A stretch of 64,000 bases of DNA, from the NCBI RefSeq assembly GCF_001682855.1, contig NZ_MAQW01000001.1:837084-901083 (forward strand), given 5' to 3'. This DNA is from Bacillus sp. FJAT-27264 (GTDB lineage Bacteria > Bacillota > Bacilli > Paenibacillales > Paenibacillaceae). Positions within the stretch are counted from its first letter, which is position 1. Each line of letters begins with the position of its first letter. Under the pieces are notes generated by a model, which was not told where the DNA came from, ran no database searches, and saw only the letters and a program-made list of their open reading frames with translations. The position numbers were made by a program, and so were the translations under genes. Positions 54,789 to 63,915 of the stretch are shown here, piece after piece.

Positions 54789-54965
54789 AAAATGTTCCTT
54801 CGCCCCCTGTTGCATCTTGCCTATTGTTTGCCCCTATGTTATCGTAAAGACGTTTTGAAGACAAATCTTTTTTAAGAATTTTAAGGATCAGATAAAAAAG
54901 GCATACTTATTAAAGACAAGCGCAAGACAAGAAAATTGCCCTGTAGAGGCTTAATGAGGGATTAC

Positions 54966-55835
54966 ATGAATTCATCCAAATTGTTTGCGATTACAAAAAC
55001 TGTAGCGCCAATCATGCTGGGAAGCGCCATTTATGCCTTTGGACTGCTATATTTTATCATTCCGAATCAACTGATGGAGGGCGGTGTTACAGGGATCACC
55101 ATCCTGCTAAACTACGCGTTCCACATTCCGATCTTTCTGACCACACTACTGATTAATCTGCCGCTCTTTTTAATGGGCTGGAAGGTGCTCGGCGGGCGCC
55201 AGATCATCTATACCGGAGTCGGTATTGGGTCTCTGACTATATTCCTATGGTTGTTCGAAAAAATGATCGATCTGGGCTGGATCAACCCCTTCAGCACAGA
55301 GCATGATTTTATTCTCGCTTCATTATATGCAGGGGTGACCCTCGGCCTTGGCCTGGGTATCGTATTCCGCTTCGGAGGGACCACCGGCGGCGTCGATATC
55401 GTTGCACGGATCATCGGACGCAAATTCGGCTGGAGCATGGGGCAGGTTATCCTTACCAGTGATGTCGTCATTATTGGTGCTTCTCTGTTGTACATTTCGC
55501 GGGAAAAGATTCTGTATACCCTCGTGGCCGTATTCATTTCCTCCCGGGTCATTGATTTCATACAGGAAGGCGCCTATGCCGCCAAAGCCTTCACCATCAT
55601 CAGCGACGAGGCCCCAAAGATCGCCGATCTCATTAGTGAGGAGCTGGAGCGTGGCGTAACCTTGATTCCCGCCATCGGTGCCTATTCCAAACAAGCTAAA
55701 TACATGGTGTATTGCGTGGTATCCCGCCAAGAGATCCGCAGGCTCAGTCAATTGGTCAAGTCCGTTGATCCGCGCGCCTTTGTCATTATCAACGATGTCC
55801 ATGATGTGCAGGGTGAAGGGTTCCGGGAGACTTAA
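54966..55835 (+). CDS. ypjC: YitT-family membrane protein (YpjC-like)
   Basis: 289 residues: about five membrane helices (15-180, including LGSAIYAFGLLYFIIPNQLMEGGVTG) and a C-terminal cytoplasmic DUF2179 domain (200-285, ITEISDE-like AFTIISDEAPKIADLI). ATG at 54966 with GAGGG. Divergent from ypjD, with a terminator right behind it. Transport or signalling role unknown. Confidence 0.85.
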   Translation: MNSSKLFAITKTVAPIMLGSAIYAFGLLYFIIPNQLMEGGVTGITILLNYAFHIPIFLTTLLINLPLFLMGWKVLGGRQIIYTGVGIGSLTIFLWLFEKMIDLGWINPFSTEHDFILASLYAGVTLGLGLGIVFRFGGTTGGVDIVARIIGRKFGWSMGQVILTSDVVIIGASLLYISREKILYTLVAVFISSRVIDFIQEGAYAAKAFTIISDEAPKIADLISEELERGVTLIPAIGAYSKQAKYMVYCVVSRQEIRRLSQLVKSVDPRAFVIINDVHDVQGEGFRET

Positions 55836-55863
55836 CTAATTACAGCCGCCCGATAAAACAAGC

Positions 55864-55912
55864 AAAAAGTCGCGGTTCGGTTGCGAAAAGCAACCAGACC
55901 AGCGGCTTTTTA
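55864..55912 (+). terminator. Intrinsic terminator after ypjC
   Basis: Long hairpin AAAAAGTCGC...GGTTGC/GCAACC...GCGGCTTTTT with an AAAA loop. Confidence 0.85.
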
Positions 55913-55956
55913 GTAATCCAGGCATTCCGCGGTGCCGAAAGCATCAGCTATCGGAA

Positions 55957-56146
55957 AAAAGTGCAATATTGTACCTTAATTTTCTCTCCAGCTTATCATT
56001 CCAGTGATTAAGTGCATTTCTGTACCTTAATTACCTCGAGATTCGCTGTTACAGGCGTTATCGCAATATTTAACATACATTTTTGCCGCTAAATTCCTTT
56101 AAAACTATATTTCAAACAAATTAAGGTACAAAATTGCACTTAGTTC
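55957..56146. repeat. Dispersed about 30-bp repeat, second cluster
   Basis: Copies with core GTGCAATATTGTACCTTAA: forward at about 55957 and 56008 (51 bp apart), a decayed one near 56061, and a reverse copy at 56115-56146. The same family makes up the nested inverted repeat at 38195-38391. Confidence 0.8.
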
Positions 56147-56440
56147 TCAAATTGCCCCCACAGCTCAGTCCACACGGGATTGCGCTTAGTTTTCCCGCTG
56201 GCAACATTGCTCAATCCAAGCAGGATTGCACTTAGTTTTCCCGCTGACAACATTGCTCAATCCACACAGGATTGCACTTAGTTTCCCTCTGCCACCATTG
56301 CTCAATCCAGACAGGAATGCGCTTAGTACTCCCACGCCCCCGCAGCTCAGTCCAGTCAAGATTGCACTTAGTTTCCTCATCAGCTCCACTGCCCACGCAC
56401 AAGCAGGATCGCACTTAGTTTCTTATCCGCTCCAAGCCCG
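56126..56440. repeat. 46-bp tandem repeat, about seven copies
   Basis: The motif ATTGCACTTAGTTTTCCC recurs with period 45-47 bp (TGC of successive units at about 56136, 56182, 56228, 56274, 56319, 56364, 56411). Copies are 70-95% alike by eye, and the last is decayed. Unit 1 merges with the reverse copy of the 30-bp repeat, since both share TTGCACTTAGTT. Together with the 55957 cluster it fills the 790-bp gene-free gap 55836-56625. Confidence 0.85.
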
Positions 56441-56625
56441 TCCAGAAATGACTCACCTTAGAATAGAAAACTACTCAAACCCTTCCTCCCTCTAGCCATC
56501 AGCACAAAAACCAGCTAATACTTGTCAAGGATTTTGTGTTGGTGATTCACATTCTTCTTGGTATACTATTTTTGAGCACGACAAAGAACCCTCATAGGTG
56601 TGAAGGTTCTGGATAATTATGGGCA

Positions 56626-57804
56626 CTACAGTTGGAAGGGCTGCTGCTTACTAAGGATGGCATATACGTGATGGAGTAGCTTGTTGGCGCAGGCAATCAC
56701 GACCACCTTGTAGGGCTTGCCCTCTTTTCTTTTTTTCTCATAGTAGTCCCGAATCCTAGGATTGACTCTTCTTCGAATCCCACACTGTACGGCTAAATAT
56801 AACGCTCGGCGAAGTCTCTTGGAGCCTCGTTTGGTAATTCGGGAGTGGGTCGCTGTGAATTTTCCCGAGCTGAATATGCTAGGGTCTAACCCTGCAAAAG
56901 CCACCAGTTGCTTGGCTTCATTAAACTGCCGGATATCTCCGATTTCTGCGACAATGGCAGCTGCTAGTTTATCCCCGATTCCCGGTATACTCTTCACGAG
57001 TTCAACCTCTGGAAGGCCCATTGCTAACTCATCCATTTGCTTCTCTAGTACGCTCAATTGTTCTGTGAATGCTAGAACTAAGTTCACCATACCGCTTAAA
57101 ACAGAGGTTTGCGCAAGACTCCTTGGCTCTTCACTCCAACGGAACAGCACTTCCCTAAGGGATTCCGTCTTAGCTTCTGCCCACTTCTTCGAATGGGATT
57201 TCCCAGCGTGTTTTTGGATGACCCCATGAAGATCCTCCACATCATGCTCCAAGCAGCTGGCAAGCACGTGTAGAGATGTCACCGAGAATAGGTTGCTAAA
57301 AACCTTCTCATATTCCGGAAAAACCTGATCCAGCAAAGCCCTCATATTTAACTTCGCTTGTACAAACCTCCCCGTTACAAACGCATGCTGCCTCGTCACA
57401 TGCTGAAGCTCTGTGTATCCCTCCTCCCACATTCGGTGCGGATTTACATCTCCTCGGTAATACATCTCGGCTAGATGCCAAGCATCTGCAGCATCCGTCT
57501 TCACCTTTCTTAAATGAGTACCTTTCGCCCGCTTGGCCTGTAGAGGATTGACGATGAAATAGGTCCAACCGCTACGTTCCAAATAAGCGACAAGTCCACG
57601 ATGGTAGTGGCCAGTTGCTTCCAGAACAACCACTGGCATTTGCGCAGTCTGTGTCTGCAACTCGGTCAGCATCTCTCCCAATTGCTCAAGTCCACTTTTC
57701 TCATGTGAGATGCTTATTGCCTTCTTCCAAGGCTCATCTCGCTTTAAAAAAGCTTGTACCACACTGAATCCCTTAGCTACATCGACTCCCACTACTGGTT
57801 CCAT
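56626..57804 (-). CDS. IS110-family DEDD transposase
   Basis: 392 residues. An N-terminal RuvC-like DEDD domain has Asp8 in GVDVAKG, Glu in VVVLEATGHYHR and the Asp pair in KVKTDAADAWHL. The C-terminal Transposase_20 domain contains SIPGIGDKLAAAIVAEIGD and the serine-containing stretch FSSGKFTATHSRITKRGSKRL. Start ATG at 57804 with CAGGAGG 5 nt upstream. The frame is intact and both domains are complete, so it may be active. IS110 elements insert by RNA-guided recombination using a bridge RNA from their own non-coding end. Confidence 0.93.
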   Translation of the reverse strand: MEPVVGVDVAKGFSVVQAFLKRDEPWKKAISISHEKSGLEQLGEMLTELQTQTAQMPVVVLEATGHYHRGLVAYLERSGWTYFIVNPLQAKRAKGTHLRKVKTDAADAWHLAEMYYRGDVNPHRMWEEGYTELQHVTRQHAFVTGRFVQAKLNMRALLDQVFPEYEKVFSNLFSVTSLHVLASCLEHDVEDLHGVIQKHAGKSHSKKWAEAKTESLREVLFRWSEEPRSLAQTSVLSGMVNLVLAFTEQLSVLEKQMDELAMGLPEVELVKSIPGIGDKLAAAIVAEIGDIRQFNEAKQLVAFAGLDPSIFSSGKFTATHSRITKRGSKRLRRALYLAVQCGIRRRVNPRIRDYYEKKRKEGKPYKVVVIACANKLLHHVYAILSKQQPFQL

Positions 57805-57990
57805 AACTACCTCCTGAATCATATTTGCCGGCACTCCTACGATGGTTCCAAACCCATAGCTTCGCTTGTGATACGGGGTCTATTGCCCCTACCAGCTCAA
57901 ACATGGTCATTGGAGGGAGTAGGAGAACAGTTTTTGTGACGGGGTAACTTCCCCAAAAGAGCCCTCGTTCTCCCGGCTACCGCCATCTTA
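57805..57990 (-). ncRNA. Likely IS110 bridge RNA / leader region
   Basis: About 185 nt of non-coding sequence directly upstream of the transposase contain several complementary stretches, for example GGGGAAGTTACCCC and TAGGGGCAATAGACCCCGTA. In the IS110 group the bridge RNA is encoded at this position, with internal loops that pair with target and donor DNA. I cannot fold it, so the RNA call rests on family knowledge and position. Confidence 0.4.
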
Positions 57991-58184
57991 AAGCACCTAC
58001 AAAAATAGGCCAACCAGAAGTTTCTGGCTGACCTAATAATACGAAAAAGACCGGCGTGTCTCGCCGATCCTCTTCATTCCCCTGGTTTAATTCCACCACT
58101 GAACCTTGTCCGAAAGACTACCCGCCCCCTTGGGAGGCACAGTGTATCGATTCGATTCCAATCTTCAGGTTGTCCCTCTCTAAA

Positions 58185-58960
58185 TGGACTTCCAGTTCTC
58201 AGGGAATGCACTTTTACTGACTTCCATCCCTTACGTTGTCGCTCTGTACTGACTTCCATCCTTTACGTTGTCGCTCTATACTGACTTCCATCCCTTACGT
58301 TGTCGCTCTGTACTGACTTCCATCCCTTACGTTGTCGCTCTGTACTGACTTCCATCCTTTACGTTGTCGCTCTGTACTGACTTCCATCCCTTACGTTGTC
58401 GCTCTGTACTGACTTCCATCCCTTACGTTGTCGCTCTGTACTGACTTCCATCCCTTACGTTGTCGCTCTGTACTGACTTCCATCCCTTACGTTGTCGCTC
58501 TGTACTGACTTCCATCCCTTACGTTGTCGCTCTGTACTGACTTCCATCCCTTACGTTGTCGCTCTGTACTGACTTCCATCCCTTACGTTGTCGCTCTGTA
58601 CTGACTTCCATCCCTTACGTTGTCGCTCTGTACTGACTTCCATCCCTTACGTTGTCGCTCTGTACTGACTTCCATCCCTTACGTTGTCGCTCTGTACTGA
58701 CTTCCATCCCTTACGTTGTCGCTCTGTACTGACTTCCATCCCTTACGTTGTCGCTCTGTACTGACTTCCATCCCTTACGTTGTCGCTCTGTACTGACTTC
58801 CATCCCTTACGTTGTCGCTCTGTACTGACTTCCATCCCTTACGTTGTCGCTCTATACTGACTTCCATCCCTTACGTTGTCGCTCTACATAGGCTTCCAAC
58901 CCTCACATTGTCGCTCTATATGAGCCACAGTTCTAACATTGTCACCCTGATCGACTCCCG
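58185..58960. repeat. 32-bp tandem array, about 21 near-identical copies
   Basis: Period of exactly 32 bp. The motif CATCCCTTACGTTGTCGCTC recurs from 58225 to 58865, 21 copies, nearly all identical; copies 2 and 5 have CATCCTTT, and two carry CTCTATAC for CTCTGTAC. Diverged copies flank it on both sides (about 58185-58224 and 58897-58990, running up to the ypjB stop). No spacers, so not CRISPR. The unit is not a multiple of three and every frame is soon closed, so it is not coding. Confidence 0.95.
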
Positions 58961-59007
58961 ATCCTAAGGACCTCTCTACATCGGCTTCCAGTCCTCAAGC
59001 CGCCACC

Positions 59008-59907
59008 CTACACCGGCTTCCATTCCTCGTTCTGGCCGCGGTATTTGCGGTAAGCGACATAGGCTAGAGCGGCAATAATAAAGCCGGCTGTCAGCAGTCC
59101 CCAGGCCCCGTATTCCTTTGGCGCCAGCGGGAGCGATAAGGCAGGCTCATCCTTTTCCTTGCCGAACATCACCCGCACCGCCTCCTGGCCGTATGAGATG
59201 ATCTCCAAAAGCCGGGCACGTTCCGGCTTTTGGCTCTGGGATGGCACACCGGCTGCGTAAGACAGCCAAGAATCCAAGGCATTCACGACCTCAGGCTGAC
59301 GCGAGATCAGCACCGCCGGACGGATATTGTCATACCTGCCCTGCAACCGCTCCAGCGCCGTTTTCCACGCTGTCAAATCACTAGCAGAGGCACTCTGCTC
59401 CATCGCGTTCAGATCCTCACGCAGCAGCTTGTAGTAATGGAGCCACATCGGCTGGCGGGGATGGTTCAAGCTGTTAGCCGCCAGCCTAAGCTTCGCAGCA
59501 GCCGACTCCCAGCGTTCAGGGGAGATTTTCACCCCGGCAATGGCAGACTTCAGGTCTATAATTACAGCCGACAGTGCATTAATACCTTCCACCGAGGTCA
59601 GCCCTTCAAAGGAAGAGGACACAAAAATCCGCGAGATTTCCTCGGTCAGCTGCCGGACCTTGGCAACATTGCCATCCACCACATAGCCGTACAGCGCTTC
59701 AGCTGCCAGTTCCAGCTGCTGTGCATCGCTCCTTGCTCCAAGCACAGCCGAACCGTCATCAGGCACTCCTGGAACATTCTGCACTGTATCGCTACCCGAA
59801 TGATCCGCTCCGGTACCAAGGGCCGCGGCTCCAGCCCCTCCATACAGCCCGGCCACCAGCCAGCAGAATATCAGGCCAATCAACAAACAATACCTTCTGC
59901 GCGGCAT
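59008..59907 (-). CDS. ypjB: Sporulation protein YpjB
   Basis: 299 residues: N-terminal signal peptide (about 8-28), a helical outer domain (50-245) and a C-terminal membrane helix (about 265-285, AWGLLTAGFIIAALAYVAY) with a short basic tail. The layout and the neighbours ypjA and qcrC match B. subtilis YpjB, a membrane protein of the mother-cell sporulation programme. ATG with AGGAGGG. Its downstream side is where the repeat island begins. Confidence 0.8.
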   Translation of the reverse strand: MPRRRYCLLIGLIFCWLVAGLYGGAGAAALGTGADHSGSDTVQNVPGVPDDGSAVLGARSDAQQLELAAEALYGYVVDGNVAKVRQLTEEISRIFVSSSFEGLTSVEGINALSAVIIDLKSAIAGVKISPERWESAAAKLRLAANSLNHPRQPMWLHYYKLLREDLNAMEQSASASDLTAWKTALERLQGRYDNIRPAVLISRQPEVVNALDSWLSYAAGVPSQSQKPERARLLEIISYGQEAVRVMFGKEKDEPALSLPLAPKEYGAWGLLTAGFIIAALAYVAYRKYRGQNEEWKPV

Positions 59908-59995
59908 GAGACATCCCTCCTACCCTAAATGTATGGCAGCAGGACAAGGGATAGAACAGATGCAAGGAAGCAAATAACACCTCAGTAGATCTCCC

Positions 59996-60613
59996 TCAAA
60001 GTCGGTTTTTCCTACCATGAAACACCCAGGCGGCAGCTGTACTAAAGATCGTGAGCGCGAACGTAAAATACATCACCTGCTCCACATGATCTGTAAGCAC
60101 CGATGGCAACCAAGGGAATACGCCAAAGGAATAATCTACCGTATCGTTGAACAATGTGTAGATCAGGGCCAGAGGTAGCATTTTTCGATACGAGAAGAAT
60201 CTCGCATATAGCAGAGCCTCCACAGCCATCCCTGTATGAGATATGACTAACATCCAATCCTGCCAGGTCAGGGTATCCCCAAGATAGCCCCCGGCAAAAA
60301 TAACGCTGACCGCCCAGATCCCATATTTCACGGAAGTGACCACCGCAAGCGCTTCAATAATTCCGCGAACAATATTCCCGTTTAGGCTTTTCGGCGGATA
60401 CAACAGCAGCAGGAGTGCTATGGTAAAGAAGAGGCTAGCCGTTGGGCTGTCAGGCACCATTGGGAGCAGCCAAAGCGGATAGTGATCCGCTGTGTATGCG
60501 AGCTGGTTGCCGTACCACATATACCCATAAATCGTACCGAGTAGGTTCACAATGAATAAGAGCCAAAGAATTCCCCGGTGTTTAAACAGTTTCTCAACCC
60601 AATGTTGCGACAT
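59996..60613 (-). CDS. ypjA: DUF1405 membrane protein (YpjA)
   Basis: 205 residues with about six membrane helices (LLFIVNLLGTIYGYMWYG; PMVPDSPTASLFFTIALLLLL; ISHTGMAVEALLYARFF; TLFNDTVDYSFGVFPWLP). Matches the DUF1405/YpjA proteins that follow the qcr operon in Bacillus. Function unknown. Confidence 0.85.
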   Translation of the reverse strand: MSQHWVEKLFKHRGILWLLFIVNLLGTIYGYMWYGNQLAYTADHYPLWLLPMVPDSPTASLFFTIALLLLLYPPKSLNGNIVRGIIEALAVVTSVKYGIWAVSVIFAGGYLGDTLTWQDWMLVISHTGMAVEALLYARFFSYRKMLPLALIYTLFNDTVDYSFGVFPWLPSVLTDHVEQVMYFTFALTIFSTAAAWVFHGRKNRL

Positions 60614-60754
60614 TCTGACTATTAACCTCCCGACGACACTTTATGCAAGACCAAGCATAAACGGCTTTCCCATCCTCTAATGGACTGTACCCGTTCCAGC
60701 GAGGAATATAAGGCTGATTTATAACTTAAAACATATAAATCCTTATATTCATGC

Positions 60755-60784
60755 AAAAACCTGACCGCATGCACGATCAGGTTT
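60755..60784 (-). terminator. Intrinsic terminator of qcrABC
   Basis: Arms AAACCTGA and TCAGGTTT, then TTGCATG; on the minus strand the stem itself ends in a T run. Confidence 0.75.
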
Positions 60785-60798
60785 GCGTTAACTCTATT

Positions 60799-61671
60799 TT
60801 ACTGTTGACTTTTTTGTTTCGCAAGCCATCCGGCCAGATCGTCAATATCCTTATCTGACAGGCCTGCACCCGTTGCAGCATCCAGCATAGATGGCATCTG
60901 TCCCTGGCCGTCTTTAATGATTTTAAGAATCGCTTCCTTGTCATGGGTATCCCCCACCCCACGGAGAGAAGGACCTGCTGCGCCTTTCAAATCGGTAGCG
61001 TGACAGGAGATACAGGTCGCCTGCTTGAAGAGCGCCATGGCCGGGTCATCCTTGTCCACAATTGCAATCTCCTTAGCCTTGACTGCACTGGACGTTGGCA
61101 AGCCCTTGGCCCGGTTCTCCGCTGCTTTTTCCTCACGCTGAACATCTTCCGGGATCTGACCCGTCTCCGCCATCTCATGCTTGTATTCCGTCCAGGCGGT
61201 GTTAGTCAGGTAGACTATGGCCGCAAGGGACAGGAACATCAACGAAGAGGCGATCGGACGACGATAGAAGCGGCGCTCTCGGCCTGTGTCCAGGAATGGA
61301 GCCAGAAGCAGCGATCCGAACGCTACGCCCGTTACACCCAGGGTACCGAGAACAATGTAATCCCCCGAAGCATAAGGCAATTTCAAGTATTGATAGAGAA
61401 AAAGGAAGTACCAGTCAGGGATGGGAATGACTGTCGCGCTTGCATTTGCAGGAAAGCCCAGCGGCGCTGGCTCGGAAATGGTTAGCACCAGAATACCGAC
61501 GAGAACTACCACGCCGACCATCCACTCTTTTAATAGAAAGTTAGGGATAAAAGCTTCCGATTTACCAGGATAAGCTGTATAGTCAGGCGGCGTAATGAAT
61601 CCACTTCCCCTGCGTACACGGGAATCGCCGACATACACGACCTTTTCTTTGGAGTTATCTCCGTGTGCCAT
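60799..61671 (-). CDS. qcrC: Menaquinol:cytochrome c reductase, cytochrome b/c subunit
   Basis: 290 residues. Residues 1-160 form the subunit-IV part of cytochrome b with three membrane helices; the tail (210-290) is a cytochrome c domain with haem motif CISCH in QATCISCHATDLKG and an axial Met in QGQMPSML. The fusion is typical of Bacillus-type bc complexes. ATG with AAGGAGGAG. Last gene of qcrABC. Confidence 0.96.
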   Translation of the reverse strand: MAHGDNSKEKVVYVGDSRVRRGSGFITPPDYTAYPGKSEAFIPNFLLKEWMVGVVVLVGILVLTISEPAPLGFPANASATVIPIPDWYFLFLYQYLKLPYASGDYIVLGTLGVTGVAFGSLLLAPFLDTGRERRFYRRPIASSLMFLSLAAIVYLTNTAWTEYKHEMAETGQIPEDVQREEKAAENRAKGLPTSSAVKAKEIAIVDKDDPAMALFKQATCISCHATDLKGAAGPSLRGVGDTHDKEAILKIIKDGQGQMPSMLDAATGAGLSDKDIDDLAGWLAKQKSQQ

Positions 61672-61738
61672 CTGTACTCCTCCTTATAAGTGTTGCTCCG
61701 CATCACCAGCACCGTTAAGCCACGATCCAGTACTTGTC

Positions 61739-62410
61739 TTATAGCGGACCGGAGATACCCTGTCTGCGGATCATGATAAAGTGTCCTACAAGCAGAATAA
61801 GCAATACCGCCGGAAGGAAGAATACATGCAGTGCAAAGAAGCGGGTCAGCGTTTCCGCGCCGACAATCGTACCTCCCTGCATCAATTCCTTAAGCACAGG
61901 TCCCATAACCGGAACAGAGTTGGCAATCTCCAGCGTAACCTTGGTGGCGAAATACGCTTTGTTGTCCCAAGGCAGCAAGTAACCGGTCAACCCCAGACCT
62001 AGCATGACGAAGAAGATCAGCATCCCGACGATCCAGTTCATTTCGCGCGGCGCTTTGTAAGAGCCGGTGAAGAACACACGCATAGTATGAAGGAACATCA
62101 TAACGATAACGAGACTTGCGCCCCAGTGGTGCATCCCGCGTACAATTTGTCCGAATGCAACCTTTGTCTGTAAGTATTCCACACTGGCATAAGCATTAAT
62201 GATATCAGGAACATAGTACATAGTGAGGAACATCCCAGAGAGAATTTGGATCACTGTGATGAAGAACGTAAGTCCGCCAAAACAGTATACGAACGCCGAA
62301 AAGTGATGCGCCGGATTAACATGTTCGGGAACTTCGTGGTCAGCCACATCTCTCCAGATCGGCGTAATATCCAAACGTTCATCAATCCAGTTATAGACAT
62401 TTTTAAACAT
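61739..62410 (-). CDS. qcrB: Menaquinol:cytochrome c reductase, cytochrome b6 subunit
   Basis: 223 residues, four membrane helices carrying the haem-ligand histidines (GMHHWGASLVIVMMFLHTMRVF; FALHVFFLPAVLLILLVGHF). The short b6-type form is complemented by QcrC. ATG with CAAGGAGG lies six bases after the qcrA stop. Confidence 0.96.
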   Translation of the reverse strand: MFKNVYNWIDERLDITPIWRDVADHEVPEHVNPAHHFSAFVYCFGGLTFFITVIQILSGMFLTMYYVPDIINAYASVEYLQTKVAFGQIVRGMHHWGASLVIVMMFLHTMRVFFTGSYKAPREMNWIVGMLIFFVMLGLGLTGYLLPWDNKAYFATKVTLEIANSVPVMGPVLKELMQGGTIVGAETLTRFFALHVFFLPAVLLILLVGHFIMIRRQGISGPL

Positions 62411-62416
62411 CTGAAT

Positions 62417-62971
62417 TTACGCCTCCTTGTTGGCTACGGTATTCGGTATAATGTCTCCGAGATACACCCAGCCATTATCAATTTTCGTCTTGTATTGATC
62501 CAGAGGTTTCGGTGCCACCGCCAGATTCTTGCCCAGCTTGGTATAACGCGCACCGTGACAAGGGCAATGGTATTCATCCGGGTGGGCCTTGTTATTGTTC
62601 CAGCCAATCGTACATCCCAGATGTTTACAAATTGGTGAAAGCGCATAAATTTCTCCGCTCTCATTTTTACGGATCCAGGCCGTCAGCGTAGCTGTACTGG
62701 CATACCATCCGTCTTGCTGCTGGAGCTCAAATGTAAATTCCTGTGGTTCATCGGTGATTTTTCCGGTTTCCACAACCTTGATGAACTCCCCTGCGCCTTT
62801 CTTATGTAGTATCGGGTCCGCAGCAAAGCGGATCATGGGGAGTATTGCACCCACTCCCATAAAAGCAGTGGCACCGCCGAGCGTGTACGTTAAAAATTGC
62901 CTGCGTGACATCTCTTTACGGCTGGGTGGTTGGTCGGGCCAGGTCTCCTGTTGCTCATTATAGCTGCTCAT
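62417..62971 (-). CDS. qcrA: Menaquinol:cytochrome c reductase, Rieske iron-sulfur subunit
   Basis: 184 residues: Tat-like N-terminus (SRRQFLTYTLGGATAFMG) that serves as a membrane anchor, and a Rieske fold with cluster ligands C-x-H in CKHLGCTIG and C-x-x-H in CPCHGARY. First gene of the operon, with a strong promoter about 175 bp upstream. Confidence 0.96.
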   Translation of the reverse strand: MSSYNEQQETWPDQPPSRKEMSRRQFLTYTLGGATAFMGVGAILPMIRFAADPILHKKGAGEFIKVVETGKITDEPQEFTFELQQQDGWYASTATLTAWIRKNESGEIYALSPICKHLGCTIGWNNNKAHPDEYHCPCHGARYTKLGKNLAVAPKPLDQYKTKIDNGWVYLGDIIPNTVANKEA

Positions 62972-63145
62972 ATTGCAATATAACCCCCTCTTTCAATATA
63001 TAAGAAAATGTATATCGCCGTAAGATTAAGAGGCTGGACCGAATATGGTGCCCATTTGGAAATAAAAGCGCTTCAGTTATTCTTCTCAATTATTGCTAAA
63101 TTCGATTTCAATGAATAAGATCACATGTCACATAAGTTCAACCTA

Positions 63146-63174
63146 ATCATAGCCCAGGCTCTAAAACCCGTCAA
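63146..63174 (-). promoter_or_regulatory. Sigma-A promoter of qcrABC
   Basis: On the minus strand TTGACG and TATGAT are separated by 17 bp, followed by a leader of about 170 nt to qcrA in which I see no gene. Confidence 0.7.
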
Positions 63175-63253
63175 GAATATTGTCTATTTTGTGACAAGCC
63201 AAACAGGACCTAAATTCATAAATTGTTGATTTTTCGTCACATTTAACCCTCTT

Positions 63254-63673
63254 TTATTTCTTCCACATTTCCTGAATTCTGTCCCCCACGATGGTATTTA
63301 GACGCCCCCCTTGAGACACTTCAATATTAGGCAGGGCCAGCACTAAATCGCTTTCAATAATCTCATGCCCAGACAGGTTCACATCCGCAGTCAGCACTAC
63401 TGCATACTGGAAGCCACTGGATTTGACTTTATGACAAAGCTCATTTATTAATCCCCTATATCCGGCCCCCATGTACTGCAAAGCGGGATAGGTCACAATT
63501 CGGCCACGAAATGGAATCTCAACAATGTCCATAAAATCACGCAGTCTTTCAAGCGCGGAAGCTGTCTCTACAGGACTCTCTGTACCCTGCAAACCGGTGA
63601 ACGGAATCAAACAAGTATCATAGAACTTTCCATTCTCTTTCCAGCCTGAGGGGTCAAAATCACTAAATTTCAT
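63254..63673 (-). CDS. ypiF: DUF2487 protein (YpiF)
   Basis: 139 residues, soluble, no signal peptide (MKFSDFDPSGWKENGKFYDT...). Position directly upstream of qcrA and length fit YpiF of B. subtilis. Function unknown. ATG with GAGGAACGAG. Confidence 0.85.
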   Translation of the reverse strand: MKFSDFDPSGWKENGKFYDTCLIPFTGLQGTESPVETASALERLRDFMDIVEIPFRGRIVTYPALQYMGAGYRGLINELCHKVKSSGFQYAVVLTADVNLSGHEIIESDLVLALPNIEVSQGGRLNTIVGDRIQEMWKK

Positions 63674-63790
63674 CTCGTTCCTCTCCTTTGTTGATATTAT
63701 AGAGCCAAGTCAGAAATATACAGGTCCTATTATAGTGAACGTGGAAGATGATCGTCTACCTTTGATTCCGTAAAAGTCACTTCAACATAA

Positions 63791-63834
63791 ATATCAGGAC
63801 ATCCGGCCTATGTAAGCACCTTATGTCCTGATAT
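63791..63834 (-). terminator. Intrinsic terminator between ypiB and ypiF
   Basis: Perfect 12-bp arms ATATCAGGACAT and ATGTCCTGATAT followed by TTATGTTG on the minus strand. Loop of 20 nt. Confidence 0.65.
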
Positions 63835-63915
63835 CCCAAAACAGCCCCACTACACGAGGCTGATGCCTTGATTTTTTCTCAGGTACTTTGCGGGTCCTGA
63901 AAATGTATAAGATCC

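Larger units (their letters stand above)
56560..57990 (-). mobile_element. IS110-family insertion sequence (ends not resolved)
   Basis: Contains one DEDD transposase gene with a long non-coding 5' leader and a short hairpin (AGAACC...GGTTCT, 56585-56613) behind it. IS110 elements usually lack terminal inverted repeats, so the ends are estimates. It sits in an island of repeats between ypjC and ypjB. Confidence 0.6.

Noticed and set aside
56186..56414. Small repeat-containing protein on the minus strand (LSAILxGLSN repeats)
   Set aside because: Produced by the 46-bp tandem repeat; the period is not constant and not a multiple of three over the whole array, and there is no ribosome site.
58074..58259. 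61-codon minus-strand frame at the array edge
   Set aside because: Starts inside the 32-bp repeat; no support as a gene.
58185..58960. CRISPR array
   Set aside because: Repeats are directly head-to-tail at 32 bp with no unique spacers, and no cas genes are near.
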